Below are positions 16,094 to 24,457 of a stretch of 64,000 bases of DNA, piece by piece. How positions within the stretch are numbered: position 1 is the first letter of the stretch; each line of letters begins with the position of its first letter. The position numbers and the translations under genes were made by a program. Source of the stretch: Fen-1362 sp964597035 (GTDB lineage Bacteria > Planctomycetota > Phycisphaerae > Sedimentisphaerales > Anaerobacaceae); contig CAZQWM010000004.1 of the NCBI GenBank assembly GCA_964597035.1, positions 37,980 to 101,979 of the forward strand, given 5' to 3'. The notes below the pieces were generated by a model. That model was not told the DNA's origin. It saw only the letters and a list, made by a program, of their open reading frames with translations, and did not search any database.

Positions 16094-17977
16094 TTAGTTG
16101 CCAGCAAGGTTAAAAGGGCCAATGTAATCGCCGTATTTGGCGCCGGCTGCTTTGAGACGTCCCCGTGCCTCGTCGAACATATCGAAGAGAATTTGCGGGG
16201 TATCGGGGACTTTGTCTCGATAAACTTTTTCAACACGGTCAAGCTTTGCCAGATTCTCGGGGACACGAAACGTGAACTGCTGAACGTAGTTATCCCTTGT
16301 AAACTCGACGTTGAGGTGCTCGCTGAACAGCCGGGCCAGGTCGTCATAGACCGGTATGAAGCCTGTCGGCGTTTTAATGGCATCGACGTCACCATTAGCG
16401 CGAAGTTCGGCCCAGAGAATCCAGATGAGCTTGTCAGCCATAGAGTTGAGATATTTGCCGGCTTTATCCCTGAGGAAGTAATTGACTGAAAAGATAAGCG
16501 GCGGCTTTCCGACGCCTTTTGCGAAGTCGAGATTTATTTGGATGTACCTGCCGAGCGGTATGGAAACAAAATCGATATTCGACATAAGGTTGAACGACCG
16601 GAGGCCTTCTTTTCCGAGGGTTGCGGCGGTAGTCTCGGATTCGAGAGCTGCGCCTTTGAGTATTATTCCCTCGGCCCAGCTAAAGGCCTGCTCAACAGGC
16701 ACCCAGGTGTCGCTGTCACGGCCGCCATAGACGATACCGCCGACAGGGACACCCTGCGGGTCGTCGAGCGAGGGGTCGCAATTTGCGAGGTCGGGAATGC
16801 TGAGGCAATAGCGGGCGTTTTTGTGCGCCGGCGGAACTTCCTTGCCTTGGTCATCGGTCTTGCCTTCGAACCACCGGCCTGAGAAGTTGATACCTTTGGT
16901 CGGCAGCTCCCGGCCCATGCCGAGCCAATGGGGCTTGTTATTTTCGTCCAAGAGGATGTTGGAGAATATAACCTCGATTGGGCTTGTCAGGGCCTCGTAA
17001 ATGATGGGGTCGTCTTCGTCATTGACATCGCGAATGATGCCGAAGATTCCTTTTTCGACGTTGACGCAGCGGACGCGGCCATTTTTTTTGCGAAGGTATG
17101 CGATGTCGTCACCGACAATGGTCTGGCCTGGCAGCATCGAGGTTGAGGTCTTGCCGCAGGCGGATGGAAATGCACCGGTGAAATAAGTTACGCGGTCTTT
17201 GGGCCCGTGCACACCCATAACGAACATATGCTCTGCGAGCCAGCCCTGTCGCGAGGCCTTTTGAAGGGCCAAGCGAAGGGCGAGTTTTTTGAGGCCTATG
17301 GTGTTGCCGCCATACTGTGTGTTGACGCTGTAGACAATTTCCTCTTCGAGGTCGATATATACGCGACGCTTCTCGACATTTTTGCTGACATTGTGTTCAA
17401 GCTCGCCTTCGGAGTGGAGGAACCTGAAAAACTCGGGGCTGTCGCCGATTTTTTTGAACTGCTCATAGCCCGGCCGATACAGGATGCTTTCGCTGTGGGC
17501 GACGTATGGAGAATCGGTTATCTGGATGCAGGGTATGGCGAATTCGGAGCCGACCGGGCCGAGACACCAGAAACAGACCAGCATCTCTCTGCCAACCATC
17601 GAGTTTTTCAGAAATCCGCGTACCTCAGCTACGCCGGTTTCCTTTTCCACGGAATTTAGACTTTCTCCGAGCGTGGAACCCACAGGCAAAAGGTACTTCG
17701 TATTTGCTTTATCACGGCCCTGGTCGTGGTAGCCGTCGAAGTGGCAGGTGTGACCCTTTATATCGAGGGGAATCTCTTCTCCGTTTTTCACTGCGAGCTC
17801 GCGGATGTGCTGGATGTCATCGGGCGAGTCGGTGCAGACATAGACGGAGCCGGGATTAGTCAGCTCGATAGCGTCGGCAACGAAGCTGTGCATTTTCGAG
17901 TTATCCAGCGTGACCAGCCGATTATACTGCTCGCCGGTCAGTTTCTGCTTCAAAATGTCTTTCGCATTACCTGCCAT
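16094..17977 (-). CDS. pckG: phosphoenolpyruvate carboxykinase (GTP)
   Basis: About 627 residues, a full-length GTP-dependent PEPCK that interconverts oxaloacetate plus GTP with PEP plus CO2 and GDP, at the entry to gluconeogenesis. The kinase loop is FPSACGKTSTSML. The Mn/oxaloacetate region (GMGRELPTKGINFSGRW) and the nucleotide-binding VPVGGIVYGGRDSDTWVPV stretch are present. The ATG at 17977 has CAGGAG 7 bases upstream and is preferred to one nine codons earlier at 18004. It stands alone on the minus strand next to tRNA-Leu. The ATP-dependent type is unrelated in sequence, so the cofactor call is firm. Confidence 0.95.
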   Translation of the reverse strand: MAGNAKDILKQKLTGEQYNRLVTLDNSKMHSFVADAIELTNPGSVYVCTDSPDDIQHIRELAVKNGEEIPLDIKGHTCHFDGYHDQGRDKANTKYLLPVGSTLGESLNSVEKETGVAEVRGFLKNSMVGREMLVCFWCLGPVGSEFAIPCIQITDSPYVAHSESILYRPGYEQFKKIGDSPEFFRFLHSEGELEHNVSKNVEKRRVYIDLEEEIVYSVNTQYGGNTIGLKKLALRLALQKASRQGWLAEHMFVMGVHGPKDRVTYFTGAFPSACGKTSTSMLPGQTIVGDDIAYLRKKNGRVRCVNVEKGIFGIIRDVNDEDDPIIYEALTSPIEVIFSNILLDENNKPHWLGMGRELPTKGINFSGRWFEGKTDDQGKEVPPAHKNARYCLSIPDLANCDPSLDDPQGVPVGGIVYGGRDSDTWVPVEQAFSWAEGIILKGAALESETTAATLGKEGLRSFNLMSNIDFVSIPLGRYIQINLDFAKGVGKPPLIFSVNYFLRDKAGKYLNSMADKLIWILWAELRANGDVDAIKTPTGFIPVYDDLARLFSEHLNVEFTRDNYVQQFTFRVPENLAKLDRVEKVYRDKVPDTPQILFDMFDEARGRLKAAGAKYGDYIGPFNLAGN

Positions 17978-18174
17978 ATATACTCCTGTAATTTTCAAGC
18001 TCAAAAAATCGCAGGATTATAACCAAGTAGCACAAAGTCCGTCAACCCGTTTTTCCAAGGAAATCATCCAGACACACAAGACCATTGTCTTTGTCTCAGC
18101 GGCATGGTAGTATCAGCCAAAGCATCAAGATGGAAGATTATGTCATATAGCCAGGCAGACGGAGAAAACGAGAA

Positions 18175-19665
18175 ATGAAAAGCCGGGGTATTTTCAAAGC
18201 TGCATTCGTAATAGTTTTGGCGCTGGGCAACTGGGGTATTTGCGGTGCAGATGGGCTCGGAGGGATGGAAAAATCGGTGGTGATGATTCGAAGCGTCGGG
18301 CAGGATTTCGACTACGTTACGCCGTGGAAACAAAAAAATATGGTTCAGGGGGTGGGTTCGGGCTTTATCATCGACGACAGTAGGGTGCTGACCAACGCGC
18401 ACAACGTCAGCAATAATAAATACCTGGAACTGCAAAAAGACGGCGTGGCGAAACGGTATCCGGCGAAGGCGGCGTTTATCGGGCACGACTGCGACCTTGC
18501 TGTGCTTGTGGTGGATGACGCGAGCTTTTTCGACGATACGGCCGCACTGGAGCTTGCGGGGCTTCCGGGTATAAACTCAACGGTCTCAACCTACGGCTTT
18601 CCGATTGGAGGCAGGCACATCTCGGTCACGGAGGGAGTAGTCTCGCGGATACAGATGGACACATACGCCCACACGGGAGCGGATTCGCACTTGGTGATTC
18701 AAACGGACGCGGCGATTAACCCGGGCAACAGCGGCGGGCCTGTGATACAGGACGGCAACGTTGTGGGCGTTGCGTTTCAGGGACTGATGCAGGCGGAAAA
18801 TATCGGGTATATGATTCCAACAACGGTGATAAAACACTTTCTGACCGATATCGAAGACGGCAAATACGACGGCTTCGGCTCGCTTGGCGTGATGCTGTAT
18901 CACGGGCTGCACAGCGAAAGCTATAAGGATTATCTCAAGGTCCCGGATAGGCAGGAAGGAGTGGTTATAATACAAACGTTAATGCACAGCTCGGTCGAGA
19001 AGATTCTAAAGCCGGGTGACGTGCTGATCAGGATTGATGAATACAACATCGACAATGACGGCAGGGTCGATATTTACGGGCTGAAGCTCGATTTGTCGGA
19101 GGTGGTGGAAACCAAACAGACAGGCGAGACGGCGGAGCTTGCGTTCTATCGTGAAGGGAAGTTGAAGGAGGCAACGGCGACGGTGGCGTTGAACAGGCCG
19201 GTGTTCGAATTTGCGAGGCAATACGACATTGCGCCGCGGTACGTCTGCTTTGGGGGGCTGACGTTTGTTCCGGCCACGCGGAATTACCTCGAAGCGTGGG
19301 GGCCGGAGTGGCCGACGGATGCACCGTTCTATTTGCGATATCTGTTCCGCAACTCGATACAGCTTAATAAAGACAGAGAGCGGAAGGAATACGTGGTGCT
19401 GTCGGAAATAATGCCGGACGAGATAAATGCATACGCGGGGGGATTCAAAAGTCAGGTTGTCGAAAGCATAAACGGCACACCGGTATGGAAGCTTGGGGAC
19501 GCGCTGGAACTGTTTGAAAAAAGCGAGGAAGACTTTTATGAGATTAAGTTTATGGGCGTGGACCGGCCTTTGATAATCGACGCCAAAGCAGCCCACAACC
19601 GTCAGGCGGTTATCCTCGAAAAATACGACATACCCGAACAGGCGAAACTGGAGGAGCAGCTATGA
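18175..19665 (+). CDS. exported HtrA-like serine protease
   Basis: A 496-residue exported protease. A signal peptide ends near residue 25 (GICGA|DG). The trypsin-type domain has all three catalytic residues: His76 in LTNAHNV, Asp107 in HDCDLAVL and Ser186 in NPGNSGGPV. A PDZ-like region follows (VLIRIDEYNIDNDGRVDIYG, about residues 280-345), then a second conserved region specific to this type (FGGLTFVPATRNYLEAWGPEWP). This is the DegP/HtrA architecture of periplasmic quality-control proteases. The ATGA overlap with the next gene shows translational coupling to an inactive paralogue. Confidence 0.9.
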   Translation: MKSRGIFKAAFVIVLALGNWGICGADGLGGMEKSVVMIRSVGQDFDYVTPWKQKNMVQGVGSGFIIDDSRVLTNAHNVSNNKYLELQKDGVAKRYPAKAAFIGHDCDLAVLVVDDASFFDDTAALELAGLPGINSTVSTYGFPIGGRHISVTEGVVSRIQMDTYAHTGADSHLVIQTDAAINPGNSGGPVIQDGNVVGVAFQGLMQAENIGYMIPTTVIKHFLTDIEDGKYDGFGSLGVMLYHGLHSESYKDYLKVPDRQEGVVIIQTLMHSSVEKILKPGDVLIRIDEYNIDNDGRVDIYGLKLDLSEVVETKQTGETAELAFYREGKLKEATATVALNRPVFEFARQYDIAPRYVCFGGLTFVPATRNYLEAWGPEWPTDAPFYLRYLFRNSIQLNKDRERKEYVVLSEIMPDEINAYAGGFKSQVVESINGTPVWKLGDALELFEKSEEDFYEIKFMGVDRPLIIDAKAAHNRQAVILEKYDIPEQAKLEEQL

Positions 19666-21143
19666 AGACCATACGCAATCGAAGCTATATCGGTCTGTGT
19701 CTGGCAATGCTTGCAGCGGCCTGCGTTGTGAAAGCGGACGTCCGCGAATCAATGAAACAGTCGCTGGTATATTTAGAGGTTTCGGCCTACGGCTATGACC
19801 AGTTGCGGCCCTGGCGCAATACGGAGATACAGCAGAAACACGGCGTCGGCTGCGCGGTAGGCCCTTATGAGGTGATAACGCCGGCGTGGAACGTGGCCGA
19901 GGCAAAATTAATCAAGGCGAAGGTATTCGGCCAGAACGAATATATACCGGCAAGAATCAAGGAGGTCGATTACGAAATTGACCTGGCGCTGGTGGAGCTT
20001 GAGCCGAACGCTTTAGCAAAACCGCTGAAGCCCGTCAAATTCAAGGACAAGTTCAGGCGGTCAGCTATGCTGGACTTTTACTGGCTCAATAATACCGGAC
20101 ATCTGACTACCGGTCAGGGTTCCCTCGACAGGGCCGATGTCTATCGAACGCCTGTTTCCTATACGCGCTTTTTGAGTTTCGTTGTCACGAATACGTCACA
20201 GGAAACGAGTATCGGCCAAGTTTACACTGACGGCTCGACGCCTGTGGGAATTGCGTGCTGGAGCGAAGGCAGCGACAAGGCGGGATTGATACCGGCCGTT
20301 ATTATCAACGACTTTTTAGCGAAGGCAAAGCAGGGCGACTACCGCGGCGTCCCCACCGAGGGCTTTTCCACAGGTGAGCTTTTAGACCCGGCTATGCGCA
20401 GATATCTGAAAATGCCGGCGGATATGAAGGCAGGTGTGCTGGTGACAGACGTTTACAACATCGGGACAGGCAGTGACCAGCTCAAGCGCAATGACGTTAT
20501 TTTAGCCATCGACGGCAAGGAACTTGACGCATACGGAAGATTTGCCCACAAGACATACGACCGCATTTATTTTTCTTACCTAATCACACTTCACAGGGTT
20601 GGGGACGATATCGCGTTTGATATCTGGCGTGACAGTGAACGGCAGCAGGTCAAGGTTGAGGCGAAGAATTTCGACGTTGCCGAGATGCTGGTGCCCTACT
20701 ATGAGTTCGGCCGACAGCCGGAGTATGTGGTTACAGGGGGATTCGTGTTTCAGAAGCTGACAAGGTCTTATCTGGCCAACTGGGGCAAGGACTGGCCCGG
20801 CAAGGTCAGCCCGCATCTGTTCCAGTATTTCCAGGACAAATCTTTCAAGCCTACCGACGAGCGGCGAGATATTGTCATACTCAGCTATGTTCTGCCCGCG
20901 CAGATAAATCTCGGCTACAGCGGACTTGCTCAGCTTGTAGTCAGCCGGTTCAACGGGATGCCGATAAGCAGTATCGCCGATATCGCAGAGGCACAGAAGC
21001 TCAATCCCGACTCAAAGTACGACGTGGTGGAATTCGAGCTTGATAATCCCACGGTAGTAATCCCACGCGGTCAATTGGCGCAGGCGGACTTTCTCATTTC
21101 TAAAAGCTACGGGATTCGCAAACCTGCCAACGTCGAACAATAA
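19662..21143 (+). CDS. inactive HtrA-like paralogue (pseudoprotease)
   Basis: A 493-residue exported protein aligned along its length with the preceding protease. At the catalytic histidine it reads TPAWNV (Trp76), the aspartate is kept (Asp107 in YEIDLALVEL), and the serine loop is replaced by ETSIGQVYTDG, without the GNSGG nucleophile. The PDZ-like region (VILAIDGKELDAYGRF) and the TGGFVFQKLTRSYLANWGKDWP segment are conserved. It overlaps the active protease by four bases. A regulatory, chaperone or substrate-presenting role is likely; this is not degradation of the gene, since the frame is intact for its full length. Confidence 0.85.
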   Translation: MKTIRNRSYIGLCLAMLAAACVVKADVRESMKQSLVYLEVSAYGYDQLRPWRNTEIQQKHGVGCAVGPYEVITPAWNVAEAKLIKAKVFGQNEYIPARIKEVDYEIDLALVELEPNALAKPLKPVKFKDKFRRSAMLDFYWLNNTGHLTTGQGSLDRADVYRTPVSYTRFLSFVVTNTSQETSIGQVYTDGSTPVGIACWSEGSDKAGLIPAVIINDFLAKAKQGDYRGVPTEGFSTGELLDPAMRRYLKMPADMKAGVLVTDVYNIGTGSDQLKRNDVILAIDGKELDAYGRFAHKTYDRIYFSYLITLHRVGDDIAFDIWRDSERQQVKVEAKNFDVAEMLVPYYEFGRQPEYVVTGGFVFQKLTRSYLANWGKDWPGKVSPHLFQYFQDKSFKPTDERRDIVILSYVLPAQINLGYSGLAQLVVSRFNGMPISSIADIAEAQKLNPDSKYDVVEFELDNPTVVIPRGQLAQADFLISKSYGIRKPANVEQ

Positions 21144-21214
21144 AAGCATTGCAAGCGAGCCGGCTGCGGTGTAATCTATTCCAAAATTTCAGGATTGTTT
21201 TTCTGTAACCGATT

Positions 21215-23230
21215 ATGAAGGTATTGCTTAGCTGGCTTCGAGACTATATCGACATTGAGCACTCGGCCGAGGAGGTCGCGGAGATTCTAAGCAATCTCGG
21301 TCTGCCGAACGAAGGCATCGAATATATAGGTGATGACGCGGTAATCGACGTTGAGGTGACGAGCAACCGTGGAGACTGCCTTGGGTACATCGGGATAGCC
21401 CGGGAGCTTGCCGCGGCTACGGACAGAGAGCTAAAGCTTCCACATATTGAGCCGGCCGAATCGGAGAAACCGGTTGCCAAGCTTGCCGGGGTGGAAATCA
21501 TTGAGCCGGCTCTTTGCGGCCGGTACACGGCGAGGGTTATCGAGGGGGTTAAAGTCGGGCCAACGCCAGACTGGCTGAAGAGTCGTCTCGAAGCAATCGG
21601 AATGCGGAGCGTCAATAACATCGTCGACGCCACGAACTACGCGATGCTCGAGACAGGCCAGCCGCCACACGCATTCGATTATGCGAAAATCGTGGGGGGC
21701 AGGATAATAGTCCGAAAGGCATCGGCCGGCGAGCAAATCATCAGTATCGACGGGTCAAAATGCGAGCTGGCAGCCGATATGCCAATAATCGCCGATGCGA
21801 AAAAACCCGTTGCGATTGCGGGCGTTATGGGCGGACTGGAAACGGAGGTAAGCGAGGCAACGACGGCGATACTACTCGAAGACGCATTTTTCGACCCGGT
21901 CAGCGTTCGGGCCACATCGAGGAAACTGGGGCTGCCTTCGGAGGCATCGTTTCGATTCGGCAGGATTGTCGATATCGAAAACATAGACCGGGCCTCGCAA
22001 CGAACCGCACAACTTATAATCCAGGTGGCAGGCGGAAAGGCGGCAAAAGGGGTCGTCGATGTGTACCCGGGAAAGCCGAAGCCGAAACAGGCAACGCTGC
22101 GCTTAGGCCGGCTGAAGAAGCTGCTTGGTATCGAAGTGCCGCAAAATGAAGTGATGAGGATTCTGGCCAAGCTGGGCTTCGAGCCAAAGCGCGAAGGCGA
22201 GCAAATAGTCTGCTCTGTGCCCAGTTGGCGAAGCGACGTATATCGCGAGGCGGACATGATAGAGGAAGTTGCCCGTGTCTCGGGCTACGACAAGGTGCCG
22301 ACGGAAAAGACCATAAGAATCGAAGTAGCCCCCATCGAAACCCGAAAACAGACAATCGACGCCATAGGGACATATCTCAACGGATGCAGATTCTACGAGA
22401 CGGTCACAGTGAGTTTCGTTGATGCCAAGGTCGCAGAATTGTTTGCAACTCCGGACTCAAAACAGCATCTATCGGTCAAAGATGCCACGGTAAAAGGCAC
22501 CGGGCATCTGCGGCAAAGTGTGCTGCCTTCGCTGCTGGGCGTAATGAAATCAAATCACAACGTTGGCAATACGCCCTGTAGAATCTTCGAAATTGCCGAT
22601 ACATATATTCCAACGGGTAAGGCCGGCCAGCTACCGGTTGAAAAGTCCCGTCTGGCGATTGCCTGTGACAGTGATTTGAGGGACATTCGGGGCGTAGTCG
22701 AAGAATTACTCAGAAACATAGCCCCAGAAAGTGTCGTTACATTCGAGCCGAACGACATCACCTGGGCACAGGCAGGGGCAAGCATCATCGCGGACGGAAC
22801 AGGTATCGGTGAAATGGGAATGATGTCGCAGAAGGTTATGACCCAGTTCGATTTCAAGAACGTTACGGTTTGCGGGGTGGAGCTGGACCTTGAACATTTG
22901 CTGAGCTTACGCCGCGGACCGGTTAAGGTAAAGCCGATACCGCGATTCCCAGCTATCAGACGAGACTTATCACTGGTTTTAGACGACAAAGTCGCATGGT
23001 CGGACATCGAATCCGCAGTAAAAAGCAAGGCCCCAAGCGAGCTTGAAACCGTCGAGTTTGTGGGCATATTCAGGGGCAAGGGCATACCCGAGGGCAGGAA
23101 AAGCGTAACACTATCGCTTTCGTTCAGGGATACCGACGGCACTTTAACTCACGAAGCAGTAGATAGCTTCGAGTCGGCAATTGTCGCCGAATTATCCGCA
23201 TACGTCGGGGCGGTTCTTCGGACGGCCTGA
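21215..23230 (+). CDS. pheT: phenylalanyl-tRNA synthetase beta subunit, short form
   Basis: A 671-residue PheT; with PheS it charges tRNA-Phe. It starts with MKVLLSWLRDYIDI and moves straight to DDAVIDVEVTSNRGDCL at residues 42-57, so the EMAP/OB tRNA-binding insertion usual in bacterial PheT (about 100 residues) is missing. B3/B4 (editing; SFRFGRIVD), B5 (GVVDVYPGKPKPKQATLRLGR) and the C-terminal anticodon-binding FDX-ACB domain (PRFPAIRRDLSLVL) are present. pheS is not adjacent. Bacterial forms are typically close to 800 residues. ATG at 21215. Confidence 0.93.
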   Translation: MKVLLSWLRDYIDIEHSAEEVAEILSNLGLPNEGIEYIGDDAVIDVEVTSNRGDCLGYIGIARELAAATDRELKLPHIEPAESEKPVAKLAGVEIIEPALCGRYTARVIEGVKVGPTPDWLKSRLEAIGMRSVNNIVDATNYAMLETGQPPHAFDYAKIVGGRIIVRKASAGEQIISIDGSKCELAADMPIIADAKKPVAIAGVMGGLETEVSEATTAILLEDAFFDPVSVRATSRKLGLPSEASFRFGRIVDIENIDRASQRTAQLIIQVAGGKAAKGVVDVYPGKPKPKQATLRLGRLKKLLGIEVPQNEVMRILAKLGFEPKREGEQIVCSVPSWRSDVYREADMIEEVARVSGYDKVPTEKTIRIEVAPIETRKQTIDAIGTYLNGCRFYETVTVSFVDAKVAELFATPDSKQHLSVKDATVKGTGHLRQSVLPSLLGVMKSNHNVGNTPCRIFEIADTYIPTGKAGQLPVEKSRLAIACDSDLRDIRGVVEELLRNIAPESVVTFEPNDITWAQAGASIIADGTGIGEMGMMSQKVMTQFDFKNVTVCGVELDLEHLLSLRRGPVKVKPIPRFPAIRRDLSLVLDDKVAWSDIESAVKSKAPSELETVEFVGIFRGKGIPEGRKSVTLSLSFRDTDGTLTHEAVDSFESAIVAELSAYVGAVLRTA

Positions 23231-23234
23231 ATCA

Positions 23235-24446
23235 CTATCTGCCCATCACTTCGTTTAGCATATCGAGGTAGTCGGAAAGCAGCCGGGTAATGAGGAAGTT
23301 TCGTCGCACGGTCTCTCTGGCATTTCTGCCGAGGCGGTCCAATTCTTTTGGATTTTTGAGCAGATGAACAATTCTGTCGGCGAATCCTTTTGTGTCGTCC
23401 GGCTCGACGAGATAGCCGTTTTTGCCATCCTTAATTTGGAGAGGGATACCGCCTACATTCGATGCAACCACCGGGGTTCCCTTCCAGAGGGCCTCGGTTA
23501 CGGCGAGGCAGAAGCCCTCTCTGAGAGATTTCTGGATTACTAAGGTTGAGAATCTCTGTATGGCATTGACGAGCAGTTCGTTATTGCCGACGACGAGCAG
23601 GACATCACCGCTTTTCTTAAAGCGTGCCGCTTTTTTAAGCACCTTCTGGTACATCGTCAAGCTTTCCGGGTCGTCGGTGGCCACGTTGTAACAGAGGACA
23701 AGCCGGCAATCGACCTTTTCGCGGACAAGCTCGAAGGCATCTATGACCCCTTCGGGGTCCTTCCAGGGGTCGAGGCGTGAGACCTGAGTAATTACGGGTT
23801 TATCCGTGGGTATGCCGGCCTTTTTGATATATTGAAGAATAGTCTTCGGGCTAATCTCTCTGTTCTTGGGTATCAGGGGATTTATGGCCGGAAACATAAT
23901 TCTCTGGTCGACAGGAAGCGCCTGCTTTACGTATTGCTCGTTTGAAACAACCATCTGGTCGTATTTGATTATGAAACCCTTGAGCCAGTCCCAAAGCTCC
24001 TTGTGCGGATTGGTGAGGTCTATGTGACACCGCCAAATCCAGGGCTGTCGTTTTTTGTAGTACCTTATAAGGGCGAGCGGCTGAGGGTCGTGAACGATAA
24101 CACAGTCGTGGTCGAGGTGGGTGAATTTTGCGAAGTTCTGGTTTACCTGCTGATAGAGGCGTTTCTGCGTCTGGGACAGGTTCATTCTTTTGCCCTGCAG
24201 GGCGTTGTGGAAGCTCTTGGTTGTTTCAAAGAATTCCTGACTGCCGTGTAGGATTCTCCATCCGGTGTCTATACCTACATCGTTCATCAGCAAAACGAGC
24301 GAATAGAGGATTTCAGCCACACCGCCACCCTGGTAGGTTGCGTTGACGTGGACGATGTGCCGGCCATAAAGGCCTCTTGCCCTTGCGTAAATACCCGCCA
24401 GGACCTGGTCCGGGACTATTCTGCGAAAACTTTCGAGGGTCAGCAT
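23235..24446 (-). CDS. treT: GT4 glycosyltransferase, trehalose synthase (TreT)-like
   Basis: A 403-residue retaining GT-B enzyme. Features: an N-terminal HVNATYQGGGVAEIL acceptor region, VHDPQPLAL, and the C-terminal donor motif SLREGFCLAVTEALWKGTPVVASNVGGIPLQI with the E-x7-E pair. This pattern fits the TreT family, which joins NDP-glucose to glucose to give trehalose. A related glucosyltransfer (for example to glycerate) cannot be ruled out. ATG at 24446 after AGGAG. It lies 11 bases after the OtsA-OtsB fusion and is surely co-transcribed with it. Confidence 0.8.
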   Translation of the reverse strand: MLTLESFRRIVPDQVLAGIYARARGLYGRHIVHVNATYQGGGVAEILYSLVLLMNDVGIDTGWRILHGSQEFFETTKSFHNALQGKRMNLSQTQKRLYQQVNQNFAKFTHLDHDCVIVHDPQPLALIRYYKKRQPWIWRCHIDLTNPHKELWDWLKGFIIKYDQMVVSNEQYVKQALPVDQRIMFPAINPLIPKNREISPKTILQYIKKAGIPTDKPVITQVSRLDPWKDPEGVIDAFELVREKVDCRLVLCYNVATDDPESLTMYQKVLKKAARFKKSGDVLLVVGNNELLVNAIQRFSTLVIQKSLREGFCLAVTEALWKGTPVVASNVGGIPLQIKDGKNGYLVEPDDTKGFADRIVHLLKNPKELDRLGRNARETVRRNFLITRLLSDYLDMLNEVMGR

Positions 24447-24457
24447 GATGTCTCCTT

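Noticed and set aside
19662..21143. second HtrA-like gene as a pseudogene
   Set aside because: The frame is intact over its full length and coupled to the active gene; only catalytic residues are lost.
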